A DNA stretch of 27,731 nt from Pseudomonadota bacterium. Lineage in GTDB: Bacteria > Pseudomonadota > Alphaproteobacteria > Rhodospirillales > 2-02-FULL-58-16. The stretch covers positions 1-27,731 of the forward strand of contig JADFHR010000001.1 in assembly GCA_022567015.1 (NCBI GenBank), read 5' to 3'. The notes beneath the pieces were generated by a model that saw only the letters and a list, made by a program, of their open reading frames with translations, had not been told where the DNA came from and ran no database searches. Each line of letters starts with the position of its first letter. Positions within the stretch are counted from its first letter, which is position 1. The translations under genes were made by a program, and so were the position numbers. Positions 1-7,201 of this stretch are shown here, in pieces.

Positions 1-1402
1 CGCCCTCCTCGTGGACGACGCGCACGGTGCCGTCCGGCAATACGATCCGGTGGTCGATGGCGTAGGGCGTCTTTTCCTCGAGGCTGCGGTTGACGGCCTC
101 CTGGACCAAGGCACGGTCCTCGGCATGGACCGTGTTCAGGAATGCCCCATAGGTGGCGCCGAACTGCTGCGGTTTCAGGCCGAAGATCCGGTAGATCTCG
201 TCCGACCACCCAAGCTCGCTGGTCTCGATGTTCCAGTCCCAGTTCCCCACATGGGCGATGCGCTGCGCGTTGGCCAGGCTGGCCTCGCTCTCGCGCAAGG
301 CCTCCTCCGCCCGCTTGCGCTCGGTGATGTCCTTGACGATTCCGGCGAACATGCGCTGCCCGCCGACCACCATTGCACCGATTTCCAGTTCCATCGGGAA
401 GATGGAGCCGTCCTTGCGCCGGCCCTCGACCTCGCGGCCAATGCCGATGATCTTGGCTTCGCCGGTCCTCAGGTAATTGGCGATGTAGGAGCCGTGCCCG
501 GAACGATGGACCTCGGGCATCAGGATGGTGACGTTCTCGCCCACGACCTCGGCCGGCGCATACCCGAACATGCTTTCGGCGCCCCGGTTGAAGGACTGGA
601 CCACGCCCGTCTCGTCGATGGTGATGACCCCGACCACGATGCTGTCGACGACCGCCCGCAGGCGCTCCTCGTTTTCCCGCAGCGCTTCGAAAGACTCCTC
701 CATGTCGACCCGCATGTCGTTGATCGCGGCGACGACCTCGTCCAATTCGTCGGGCGCCCGCCTCCCCTTCGATTTCCGCTTCAACCACAGGGGATTCGGC
801 AGATTGTCGAGGTTGAGGCCGCGGGCATACCGCGCCAGCGTGTCCAGGTGCCGCGTTACCAGGTACTGGAAGATGAGCAGCATGAAACCGGCGACGAGAA
901 ACGTTTTGATCCCGTTGCTGAGCAGAATGATCAACGTCTTGTCGATTAATCGCTGGTACACGCCATCCAGGGTGGCGACGACCGACAGCGTGCCGATTTC
1001 CAAGGTCCGCCCCCGATGGACATAGTTCATCGGAAACTCGCGGGAGATGACGTTATCGGACTGAAATGTTCCCGCGGAAGCCCACAGCCTTTCACCCTCC
1101 TTCACGGCCACGTATTGCATGTCGGGGAGGCGCAGGATTCCGTCCAAATGAATTTGCAGCTTCTTCGTATTTGTCGCCCACAGGGTGTCGACGAGGCTGT
1201 TCAGATGAACGTACTGAACTTGCCGCATCCGGGATTCGATCAGGCGCAGGTCACGGTCGTAATCCCGGTACAGTTGATAGGCCGTAATCACCAATGTCAG
1301 GGCTGAGCTGAACGCCACCATATAGGCGATCAGGCGGCGCGAGAGCCGCGTATTGCGGCGCGAAATCGGCACACGGAAGAGGGGTCGGCTCGCTTCCGGC
1401 AT
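1..1402 (-). CDS. Membrane-bound PAS-domain sensor protein, 3' end cut off by the window edge
   Basis: The ORF starts at the ATG at 1402-1400 and stays open to the left edge, giving 467 residues with the C-terminus missing. A likely Shine-Dalgarno GAGG lies 7 bases upstream. Residues about 24-42 and 157-180 are hydrophobic, so about 45-155 should be a periplasmic sensing domain of a type I do not recognise. A juxtamembrane helix follows, then a PAS domain at about 243-360 and a second PAS (PAS_3 type) at about 375-467. The first PAS resembles FixL: MPEVHRSGHGSYI and IIGIGRE are recognisable, with H303 at the haem-ligand position. The output domain (histidine kinase, GGDEF or other) lies outside the window. 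The gene starts 2 bp after a periplasmic binding-protein gene, so the two are probably co-transcribed and may work together. Membrane PAS sensor is secure; ligand and output are unknown. Confidence 0.85.
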   Translation of the reverse strand, partial: MPEASRPLFRVPISRRNTRLSRRLIAYMVAFSSALTLVITAYQLYRDYDRDLRLIESRMRQVQYVHLNSLVDTLWATNTKKLQIHLDGILRLPDMQYVAVKEGERLWASAGTFQSDNVISREFPMNYVHRGRTLEIGTLSVVATLDGVYQRLIDKTLIILLSNGIKTFLVAGFMLLIFQYLVTRHLDTLARYARGLNLDNLPNPLWLKRKSKGRRAPDELDEVVAAINDMRVDMEESFEALRENEERLRAVVDSIVVGVITIDETGVVQSFNRGAESMFGYAPAEVVGENVTILMPEVHRSGHGSYIANYLRTGEAKIIGIGREVEGRRKDGSIFPMELEIGAMVVGGQRMFAGIVKDITERKRAEEALRESEASLANAQRIAHVGNWDWNIETSELGWSDEIYRIFGLKPQQFGATYGAFLNTVHAEDRALVQEAVNRSLEEKTPYAIDHRIVLPDGTVRVVHEEG

Positions 1403-1404
1403 GA

Positions 1405-2151
1405 TCAATCCTCGGTCGCCAAGGGTGCTAATTTTTCCTGAAACAGCCGCTGATAGATGCCTTCCGCCTTAATTGCGCGCAATGCGGCCGCGATTTTCGG
1501 TACCAGGGGTTTGTGTTTCTTATGCAGATACATAAACATTTCCTTGGTCACGAGAGGCGGAGTTAAAACCCTTACCCCGCTCAATTTCTCTCCCTTTATG
1601 CGCGCCAGGCCCCTCCAGAGCGAATAGAGAACCAGATCCACCCGATCCTTCTCCAACAGCCTGAACAACTGTTCCGCATCCTCGGCCAGGGTCACCGTCG
1701 CCTCATCGGGAATATTGTTTTCCAGTATCTTCCACCCTTTGACGATGCCGATCGAATAGGGTTTCAGGGCCTGCCAACCGTCGGTCTGAATATCGACATG
1801 TTTGGTAAAAGCGACAAAAATCATGTCCATCATTTTCTCGGGCACCCGAACCAGGTTCGGGTAGAATTTCTCCAGTCCGGCGATCCTAGTAATATTGCCG
1901 TCGTCGATTCCGGCGTTGGCGTTGATCAGGGCCCTTTCCGCGGGAATCTCGATAAGCTCAAGTCCCACCCCGATACGTCGGAAGGCCTCTTTCGCAATGA
2001 CATCGAGGAAGCCCGTCCGCGCCTCATTGCTGAGCGGAGGATCCGTGGGCGCGTATATCGCCAGCGTTTGTTGCCCAAGCGCCGGCCCGGAATACAGGAT
2101 TGCAGTGAGGACAAGAGCCACTTGCGCCCCGCCAAAGCGAGCCGCCACCAT
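1405..2151 (-). CDS. Periplasmic solute-binding protein, family 3 type (substrate unknown)
   Basis: A 248-residue protein with a Sec signal peptide of about 27 residues: a hydrophobic stretch ends in ALG before QQ. There is no lipobox cysteine, so it should be soluble in the periplasm. The mature part has the pattern of extracellular solute-binding protein family 3: a strand-rich start (TLAIYAPTDPPLS), a hinge region, and a second lobe with DRVDLVLYSLWRG. No transporter permease or ATPase is adjacent. Instead, the stop is 2 bp from the start of a membrane PAS sensor, so this is more likely a signalling receptor subunit than a transport protein (inference). GGGAGG lies 8 bases before the ATG. 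A long AT-rich leader lies upstream. The ligand cannot be read from the sequence. Confidence 0.8.
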   Translation of the reverse strand: MVAARFGGAQVALVLTAILYSGPALGQQTLAIYAPTDPPLSNEARTGFLDVIAKEAFRRIGVGLELIEIPAERALINANAGIDDGNITRIAGLEKFYPNLVRVPEKMMDMIFVAFTKHVDIQTDGWQALKPYSIGIVKGWKILENNIPDEATVTLAEDAEQLFRLLEKDRVDLVLYSLWRGLARIKGEKLSGVRVLTPPLVTKEMFMYLHKKHKPLVPKIAAALRAIKAEGIYQRLFQEKLAPLATED

Positions 2152-2342
2152 TTTTCAGACCTCCCTGAAGCCGCCGGGGTCCGCGCAGGGTCTGGACCAC
2201 GGCGCCGTGCCCAAATTACACTTATTTAGATAAATGCAGGATAGTTATACCCGTAATAACGCCTTCTTTTCAGAAATATACCCGAGTTACGACTAACATA
2301 AAAGGTTTTCTAACCGTTCTAGGGTAAAAAGTACTATTCATC

Positions 2343-2373
2343 CGTATAGGGAAGATATACGAACGTATACGTT
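2343..2373. promoter_or_regulatory. Cluster of CGTATA/TATACG sites with a 12-bp perfect palindrome (candidate operator)
   Basis: CGTATA at 2343-2348 and TATACG at 2356-2361 form an inverted repeat. AACGTATACGTT at 2362-2373 is a perfect palindrome lying between the -35 and -10 of the candidate promoter. AACGTATAC recurs at 2958-2966 in the gloA/gnnA divergent region, and TATACCCG occurs twice at 2246-2253 and 2277-2284. A dimeric repressor or activator could bind here (inference). Confidence 0.4.
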
Positions 2374-2381
2374 GCAGTCAA
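2354..2381 (-). promoter_or_regulatory. Candidate sigma70-type promoter for the binding protein/PAS sensor unit
   Basis: On the minus strand TTGACT (2381-2376) is followed by a 16-base spacer and TATATC (2359-2354). It sits in a visibly AT-rich stretch inside a GC-rich region and points toward the gene starting at 2151, which implies a leader near 195 nt. A second possible -10 (TATATT, about 2280-2275) lies closer to the gene but has a weak -35. Confidence 0.45.
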
Positions 2382-2467
2382 TATTTTAGCTGATCACCGA
2401 ATGGATCGTGCGGTGTTGGCGCGGTCGAGAGCTCCGCGTCGGCGGCGGTCGCGGGAAATTCAGGCGC

Positions 2468-2905
2468 CTACGCCCGCTCGATGAGCTCGATCTTGTAGCC
2501 GTCGGGATCCTCGATGAAGGCGATGACGGTGGTGCCGTGCTTCATCGGACCCGGCGGACGGGGAATGGCGACCCCTTCCGCCTCCAGGCGCTCGCAGGTG
2601 GCGTAGATGTCCGGAACGCCGATGGCCACGTGCCCGAAACCGGTACCCAGGTCATAGGGTTCCTCCTGGTCCCAGTTGTGGGTCAACTCGATCACCGCGT
2701 GATCGGCCTCGCCGCCATAGCCGACGAAGGCGAGGGTGAACTTGCCGCCGGGGAAATCCTTCCGGCGCAGTTGCGTCATGCCGAGAAGCCGCGTGTAGAA
2801 ATCCAGGGACTTGTCCAGGTCGCGGACCCGGATCATGGTGTGGAGGATGCGGAATTGTTTGCTATCGTGCGGCGTGGCGGCGGCCTCGGCGGCGGCGGTG
2901 GTCAT
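2468..2905 (-). CDS. gloA: Lactoylglutathione lyase (glyoxalase I)
   Basis: The enzyme converts the methylglyoxal-glutathione hemithioacetal to S-lactoylglutathione in the cytoplasm. The 145-residue protein aligns by eye along its length with E. coli GloA, with a roughly 17-residue N-terminal extension. The metal ligands are all present: H22 (LHTMIRV), E73 (AVIELTHNW), H92 (GHVAIGV) and E140 (YKIELIE). The short form without the eukaryotic insertions, and the ELTHNW context, fit the Ni/Co-dependent bacterial class. A strong Shine-Dalgarno GGGAGG precedes the ATG. The gene is divergent from the gnnAB pair with about 125 bp between starts. It is not obviously linked in function to its neighbours; detoxification gene by family assignment. 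Confidence 0.95.
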   Translation of the reverse strand: MTTAAAEAAATPHDSKQFRILHTMIRVRDLDKSLDFYTRLLGMTQLRRKDFPGGKFTLAFVGYGGEADHAVIELTHNWDQEEPYDLGTGFGHVAIGVPDIYATCERLEAEGVAIPRPPGPMKHGTTVIAFIEDPDGYKIELIERA

Positions 2906-3030
2906 GGCTTCCCTCCCATCCCATGGGCGTTCGCAGGGTCTTGTGTTGATCCGCCAAAACGTATACCCCCTAACTGGCGCCGCACCAAGCCCGGCGGGCG
3001 GTGGCGTACGCGCATGGGGGGCGATGGGGG
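2906..3030. promoter_or_regulatory. Divergent gloA/gnnA promoter region
   Basis: About 125 bp separate the two divergent starts. On the minus strand TTGGTG, 17 bases, then TATACG (the last at 2960-2965) could serve gloA; the match is weak. I cannot see a well-spaced promoter for the plus-strand gene. The core AACGTATAC at 2958-2966 repeats the palindrome half found upstream of the binding-protein gene. Confidence 0.3.
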
Positions 3031-4050
3031 ATGACGGGCAGGATCAGGACGGCGGTCGTCGGGGTCGGCCATTTCGGCCGCTATCACGCCGATAAATTCG
3101 CCACCCTGGAAGGCTCGGAACTCATCGCCGTATGCGACACCGACGGCGAGAGGGCCGGCGCGGTGGCGGCGAAGCTTGGGGTGCGGGCGGTCTCCGACTA
3201 CCGCGAGCTGTTGGATCAGGTGGATGCGGTAAGCGTCGTCGTGCCGACCACGGCCCATCGCCAGATCGCCGGGCCGTTCCTGGAAAACGGCGTGCATGTG
3301 CTGGTCGAAAAGCCGGTCACCGACGATCTGGCGGACGCCGACGCCCTGATCCGCATGGCCGGCCAACGCGGCCTGGTCCTCCAGGTCGGCCATCTGGAAC
3401 GCTTTTCCGCGGCCGTGCAGATGGTGGAGAAAGTGCTCACCCGGCCGCTGTATATCGAATGCTACCGCATCGCGCCGTTCCAAGCGCGCGGGACCGACAT
3501 CAGCGTCATCCTCGATCTGATGATCCACGACATCGATCTGATCCTGGCCTTCGTCAAGTCGCCGGCGGAATCGGTCGACGCGGTCGGGGCGCCGGTGCTC
3601 ACCGCCGTCGAAGACATCGCCAACACGCGCATCCGCTTCGCCAACGGCTGTGTCGCCAACATCACCGCCAGCCGCATCAGCGCCAAGAGCGAACGCAAGA
3701 TGCGCATATTCCAACCGGACCACTACATTTCCATCGATTTCCTGAGCCGCAAGGTGATCGTCGCCCGCAAGGGCGAAGGCGAATTGTTCCCCGGCGTCCC
3801 CAACTTCAGCATCGACGAACAGGTATACGAAGAGGCCGACAGCCTGGAACGCGAGATAGAGTCTTTCCTCGACGCGGTCGCGACGAAATCTCCGCCTCTG
3901 GTCAGCGGCGAGGACGGCCGGCGGGCGCTGGAGACGGCCATCATGATCACCCGGAGCCTGCAGGAACACCTGGAGTTCGTGCGCGCCCGTTCCGGCGACA
4001 CGGCGATCGCGCAAACGATGGTGAACGCGAAACGCCCCGCGGCGCAATGA
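3031..4050 (+). CDS. gnnA: Gfo/Idh/MocA oxidoreductase, probable UDP-GlcNAc 3-dehydrogenase GnnA
   Basis: The 339-residue protein starts with a Rossmann fold: GVGHFG at residues 11-16. It has the family EKP motif (K94), GHLERF (H121-R124) and the catalytic-type segment DLMIHDID (D162, H166). GnnA oxidises the 3-hydroxyl of UDP-GlcNAc with NAD+, giving the 3-keto sugar that GnnB aminates (established in Acidithiobacillus and Leptospira). The family alone does not give the substrate; the call rests on the coupled aminotransferase (ATGA overlap) and the adjacent lpxB-lpxI-lpxA genes. A WbpB/WlbA-like role in diamino-uronate O-antigen synthesis is the main alternative, but no acetyltransferase or epimerase partner is here. 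I chose the ATG at 3031, after a GGGGG run, because the Rossmann strand begins directly after it; an in-frame GTG at 3001 would add 10 unlikely residues. Confidence 0.8.
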   Translation: MTGRIRTAVVGVGHFGRYHADKFATLEGSELIAVCDTDGERAGAVAAKLGVRAVSDYRELLDQVDAVSVVVPTTAHRQIAGPFLENGVHVLVEKPVTDDLADADALIRMAGQRGLVLQVGHLERFSAAVQMVEKVLTRPLYIECYRIAPFQARGTDISVILDLMIHDIDLILAFVKSPAESVDAVGAPVLTAVEDIANTRIRFANGCVANITASRISAKSERKMRIFQPDHYISIDFLSRKVIVARKGEGELFPGVPNFSIDEQVYEEADSLEREIESFLDAVATKSPPLVSGEDGRRALETAIMITRSLQEHLEFVRARSGDTAIAQTMVNAKRPAAQ

Positions 4051-5171
4051 CGACGCCGCTCCCCTTCGTCGACCTCAAGGCCCAATACGCCCGCCTCAAG
4101 CCGCGCATGGACGCGCGTATGCGCGCCGTCCTCGACCACGGCCAGTTCATCCTCGGCCCCGAGGTGGTTGAGCTGGAGGCGGAGCTCGTCCGCTTCAGCG
4201 GCGCGGCGCACGCCATCACCGTCGCCAACGGCACCGTCGCCTTGACCATCTCCCTGATGGCCGAAGGGATCGGCCCGGGCGATGCGGTGTTCGTGCCCAC
4301 CTTCACCTTTGCCGCCACCGCGGAAGCGGTGCTCGCCGTCGGCGCGACGCCGGTGTTCTGCGACGTCGGAGCGGACACCTTCAATATGGGCCCGGCGGAC
4401 CTGGAACGGGCCGTCGCCGATGTCCCTGCCGGCGGGTCGTTGCGGCCCCGTGCCGTCATCCCGGTGGACCTTTTCGGACTGCCGGCGGACTACGCCGCCA
4501 TCAACGCCGTCGCCGACGCGCACGGCCTGTTCGTGCTCGCCGACGCGGCGCAGAGCTTCGGCGCCAGCCGCGACGCCTCGCGCGTCGGCCGCCTGGCGGC
4601 GGTGACCACGACCAGTTTCTTCCCGTCCAAGCCGCTCGGCTGCTACGGCGACGGCGGGGCCATCTTTACCGATGATGGCGGGCGCGCCGAGGTCATGCGC
4701 TCCATCCGCGTCCACGGCCAGGGCGCCGACGGCCAGTGCGTGCGTCCGGGCATGAACGGCCGCCTGGATACGCTGCAGGCCGCCGCCCTGCTGGCCAAGC
4801 TGGAGGCCTTCGAGGACGAGATCCAGGCCCGCGAAAGCCTTGCCCGGCGCTATGACCAGGCCCTTCGCGGCGCCGTCACCCTTCCCGCCCGCATAGAAGG
4901 CGCGGCAAGCGTCTGGGCGCATTACTCCATCGTTGTCGACAACCGGGACGGGCTCAGGGATGCGCTCGCGGCGCTGGGGATACCGGCGCGGGTCTATTAC
5001 CCCAGCCCGCTGCATTTGCAGCCGGCCTTCCGGGACTACGGCGGCGGTCCCGGGTCTCTGCCCGTGTCCGAGGAGCTGAGCAGACGGATCCTCAGCCTGC
5101 CGATCTACCCCGACCTGGACGAAGCGACCGTCGACCGCGTCTCGGAGGCGGTGATCGCCGCCCTCAAATAG
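4047..5171 (+). CDS. gnnB: DegT/DnrJ/EryC1 aminotransferase, probable GnnB
   Basis: A 374-residue PLP-dependent sugar aminotransferase. The Schiff-base lysine is K195 in FFPSKPLGCYGDGG, and the PLP-ring acid is D166 in LADAAQSFGA with Q169 beside it. The N-terminal FVDLKAQY and the GQFILGPEV segment are typical of the family. GnnB transfers an amino group, usually from glutamate, to UDP-3-keto-GlcNAc, making UDP-GlcNAc3N. That sugar lets LpxA add an amide-linked rather than ester-linked first acyl chain. Its ATG overlaps the gnnA stop (ATGA), showing translational coupling. The stop lies only 3 bp from the convergent lpxB stop. Aminotransferase class is certain; the substrate is inferred from the partner and from the lpx context. 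Confidence 0.8.
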   Translation: MTTPLPFVDLKAQYARLKPRMDARMRAVLDHGQFILGPEVVELEAELVRFSGAAHAITVANGTVALTISLMAEGIGPGDAVFVPTFTFAATAEAVLAVGATPVFCDVGADTFNMGPADLERAVADVPAGGSLRPRAVIPVDLFGLPADYAAINAVADAHGLFVLADAAQSFGASRDASRVGRLAAVTTTSFFPSKPLGCYGDGGAIFTDDGGRAEVMRSIRVHGQGADGQCVRPGMNGRLDTLQAAALLAKLEAFEDEIQARESLARRYDQALRGAVTLPARIEGAASVWAHYSIVVDNRDGLRDALAALGIPARVYYPSPLHLQPAFRDYGGGPGSLPVSEELSRRILSLPIYPDLDEATVDRVSEAVIAALK

Positions 5172-5174
5172 GGA

Positions 5175-6371
5175 TTACACGGCGGCCCGGCCGCCGGCCC
5201 CGCGGATCACCGCCAGCACCACTTCGGCGGCCCGTTCCGACGGCGGCGGCCCATCGCGGCCAAGCTTCTCCAGCGCCTCGGTGAAGGCGGCGCGTTGCGC
5301 CCGTTGCGCCGCCTCGTCGGTGAGAAGACGGAAAAGGGCCTTCGCCAGCTTGTCCGGGGTGCAATCGCCCTGCAGCAGTTCCGGCACCGCGTCCCGGTCC
5401 AGGACCAGGTTCATCAGGTTCACGTAGCGCGTGCGAATCAGGCGCCGGGCCAGCCAGCCGGTGACCGGGTTCATCTTGTAGGCCACCACCATGGGCACAC
5501 CGGCCATGGCCAGCTCCAGGGTCACGCTTCCCGAGGCGGCGAGCCCGGCGTCGGCGGCGGCGAAGGCGTCGAATTTTTCCGCTTCGCCGGTAAGCACCAG
5601 GGCCGGGACCGGCCACTCCCCGGCGGCCGCGGTCACGGCGTCGGCCACGGTTTCCACCGTCGGCACCACGGCCCTGAGGTGTGGGTACGACCGGGCAAGC
5701 CGCGCCAGGGTTTCGCCAAAGACCGGCAACAGGAGCCTGGTCTCGGTGCGCCGGCTTCCGGGCAGCACGCAGATCAACGGCGTCCCCTCCGCGATGCCGT
5801 GGCGCCGCCGAAAGGCCGCTCCGTCCCCCGTCCCGGCGCCGCTTTCCACCACGGGATGGCCGACGAAGGTGCAGGGCAGCCCCACGGCCTCGAAATAGGG
5901 AGGCTCGAAGGGCAACAGTGCGATGAGGCGGTCGAACAGGTGCGCCGTCGCTTTCGCCTTGCCCGGCCGCCACGCCCACACCTGCGGCGCCACATAGTGG
6001 ATCGCCGGCATGGGGGCACCGCCGCCCCGGGTTCGCTTGGCGACGCGAAAGGTGAAGTCGGGGGAATCGATGGTGACCAGGACCGACGGACTCAAGGCCC
6101 GGATGCGGGCCGCCGTCTCGCGGATGCGGCGCAACAGCCGCGGCACGTGGGGCAGGACCTCGGCCAGGCCCATGACGGAGAGTTCGCCAATGGGAAACAG
6201 GCTGTCGAGTCCTTCCTCTCCCATGTGGACACCGCCGACGCCGGCGAAGCGTACCTTGCCGCCGGATTGGCGTTTGAGGGCCGCCATCAGGCGGGCCCCC
6301 AAAACGTCGCCCGAGGGCTCGCCGGCGATGAGGAAGATCAGCGGCGCCTCATCGCGGCCGGCGGCGCTCAT
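5175..6371 (-). CDS. lpxB: Lipid-A-disaccharide synthase
   Basis: LpxB is a membrane-associated GT19 glycosyltransferase that joins 2,3-diacylglucosamine-1-phosphate with its UDP form, making the beta-1,6 lipid A disaccharide. The 398-residue protein has the signature GEPSGD (17-22) near the start, the GVGGVHM segment, LFPIGELSVMGLAEV, and LPGSR in the C-terminal nucleotide-binding half. The frame is open far upstream of 6371, but that part is a shadow of lpxI: the family N-terminus begins just after the ATG at 6371-6369. That ATG overlaps the lpxI stop by 4 bases (ATGA). It is the last gene of the long envelope operon, with no clear terminator before the convergent gnnB. Confidence 0.95.
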   Translation of the reverse strand: MSAAGRDEAPLIFLIAGEPSGDVLGARLMAALKRQSGGKVRFAGVGGVHMGEEGLDSLFPIGELSVMGLAEVLPHVPRLLRRIRETAARIRALSPSVLVTIDSPDFTFRVAKRTRGGGAPMPAIHYVAPQVWAWRPGKAKATAHLFDRLIALLPFEPPYFEAVGLPCTFVGHPVVESGAGTGDGAAFRRRHGIAEGTPLICVLPGSRRTETRLLLPVFGETLARLARSYPHLRAVVPTVETVADAVTAAAGEWPVPALVLTGEAEKFDAFAAADAGLAASGSVTLELAMAGVPMVVAYKMNPVTGWLARRLIRTRYVNLMNLVLDRDAVPELLQGDCTPDKLAKALFRLLTDEAAQRAQRAAFTEALEKLGRDGPPPSERAAEVVLAVIRGAGGRAAV

Positions 6372-7201
6372 GCCGGCGCGTCGTCCGCCACCGGCACGCC
6401 AATGACGAACACCCCCGCCCTGTCGGCCGCCGCCGCCACCGCGATGCGGTCCATGACCAGGGTTCCTCCCGCCTCCACGGCGATTCCGCCGAGGCCCGCC
6501 GCCGCTACCGCCGTGACCGTGGGAACCCCGATGGTGGGCAGGTCCGCACGGCGCTCCTGTCCCGGTTTCTTGACCTTGACGAGGACGCCCCCGAAGCCCG
6601 AGCGGCGGAGGCCGGCGCACCGTTCGATCAGGGCATCCGTTCCTTCCGCCGCTTCGACGCCGAGGACCAGCCCCTGCTGCACCACCACGGCCTGTCCCAC
6701 GTCAAGGGCGCCCAGGCCGAGGGCCACTTCGATGCCGAGGGCGATGTCCGCCTTGGCCTCGGCTGCGGGCACGATGGCGCCCAACGGCCCTTGCGGGGCG
6801 AGAAGATCGGACACCACGTCGTCGGCGCCGACCATGCGGAATCCCTCATCCTCGAGCGCCGAGACCAGGGCGGACAACAGCCCGTCGTCGCCCAGCGCCT
6901 TGCCACCCTTCTTGGCGAACACCTTGACCGCCCATGCGTCTGGCCGGAGAGCGGAAAGGGAAGGACGGTGGACGCCTCCCGCCATGACCAGTTCCTCGAC
7001 CCCGGCGTCGCGCAGGTGCTGCAAGGCACTGCCGGCGGCGCCCAGGCGTACCCAGGCGTGGGGCGCCCCGGCAACGGTCTCGGGGGCCGTCTGCTCCTTG
7101 AACGCAATAACGAAGTAGTCGCGTCCGGTTTCCCTGCAGGCTTGGATGATGCGCGCCGGCAACTCGCCACGCCCGGCCAGGATGCCGAGCTTAGGCGGCA
7201 T
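6368..7201 (-). CDS. lpxI: UDP-2,3-diacylglucosamine diphosphatase LpxI (DUF1009)
   Basis: LpxI hydrolyses UDP-2,3-diacylglucosamine to 2,3-diacylglucosamine 1-phosphate, replacing LpxH in most alphaproteobacteria. The 277-residue protein has the family start KLGILAGRGELP, the segment VMAGGVHRPSL, and RADLPTIGVPT; D220 there corresponds to the essential aspartate of Caulobacter LpxI (D225 region). Its 5' end overlaps the lpxA stop by 11 bp and its stop overlaps the lpxB ATG, so lpxA-lpxI-lpxB are translationally linked. The product is cytoplasmic. Position between lpxA and lpxB is the usual one for this family and supports the call. Confidence 0.95.
   Translation of the reverse strand: MPPKLGILAGRGELPARIIQACRETGRDYFVIAFKEQTAPETVAGAPHAWVRLGAAGSALQHLRDAGVEELVMAGGVHRPSLSALRPDAWAVKVFAKKGGKALGDDGLLSALVSALEDEGFRMVGADDVVSDLLAPQGPLGAIVPAAEAKADIALGIEVALGLGALDVGQAVVVQQGLVLGVEAAEGTDALIERCAGLRRSGFGGVLVKVKKPGQERRADLPTIGVPTVTAVAAAGLGGIAVEAGGTLVMDRIAVAAAADRAGVFVIGVPVADDAPA

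Larger units (their letters stand above)
2152..2467. other. Intergenic region, AT-rich, regulatory only
   Basis: This stretch lies between the gloA stop and the binding-protein start. I find no convincing ORF or RNA gene in it. The AT-rich part (about 2220-2400) contrasts sharply with the flanking GC-rich DNA and holds the promoter and palindromes listed separately. No clear terminator for gloA is visible. Confidence 0.6.

Noticed and set aside
11..949. Long plus-strand open frame opposite the PAS sensor
   Set aside because: The minus strand encodes recognisable PAS domains over the same stretch; the plus-strand product has low-complexity, GC-driven composition and no family resemblance.
2945..2966. 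TTGATC with TATACC as a promoter for gnnA
   Set aside because: The two hexamers are separated by only about 10 bases, too short for a sigma70 promoter.
2902..4047. 381-codon minus-strand open frame opposite gnnA
   Set aside because: The plus strand has clear Rossmann and catalytic motifs; the minus product has none.
6372..6620. N-terminal extension of lpxB up to 6620
   Set aside because: The extra residues are Gly/Arg-rich, overlap lpxI in another frame and have no counterpart in LpxB; the ATGA overlap at 6371 is the natural start.
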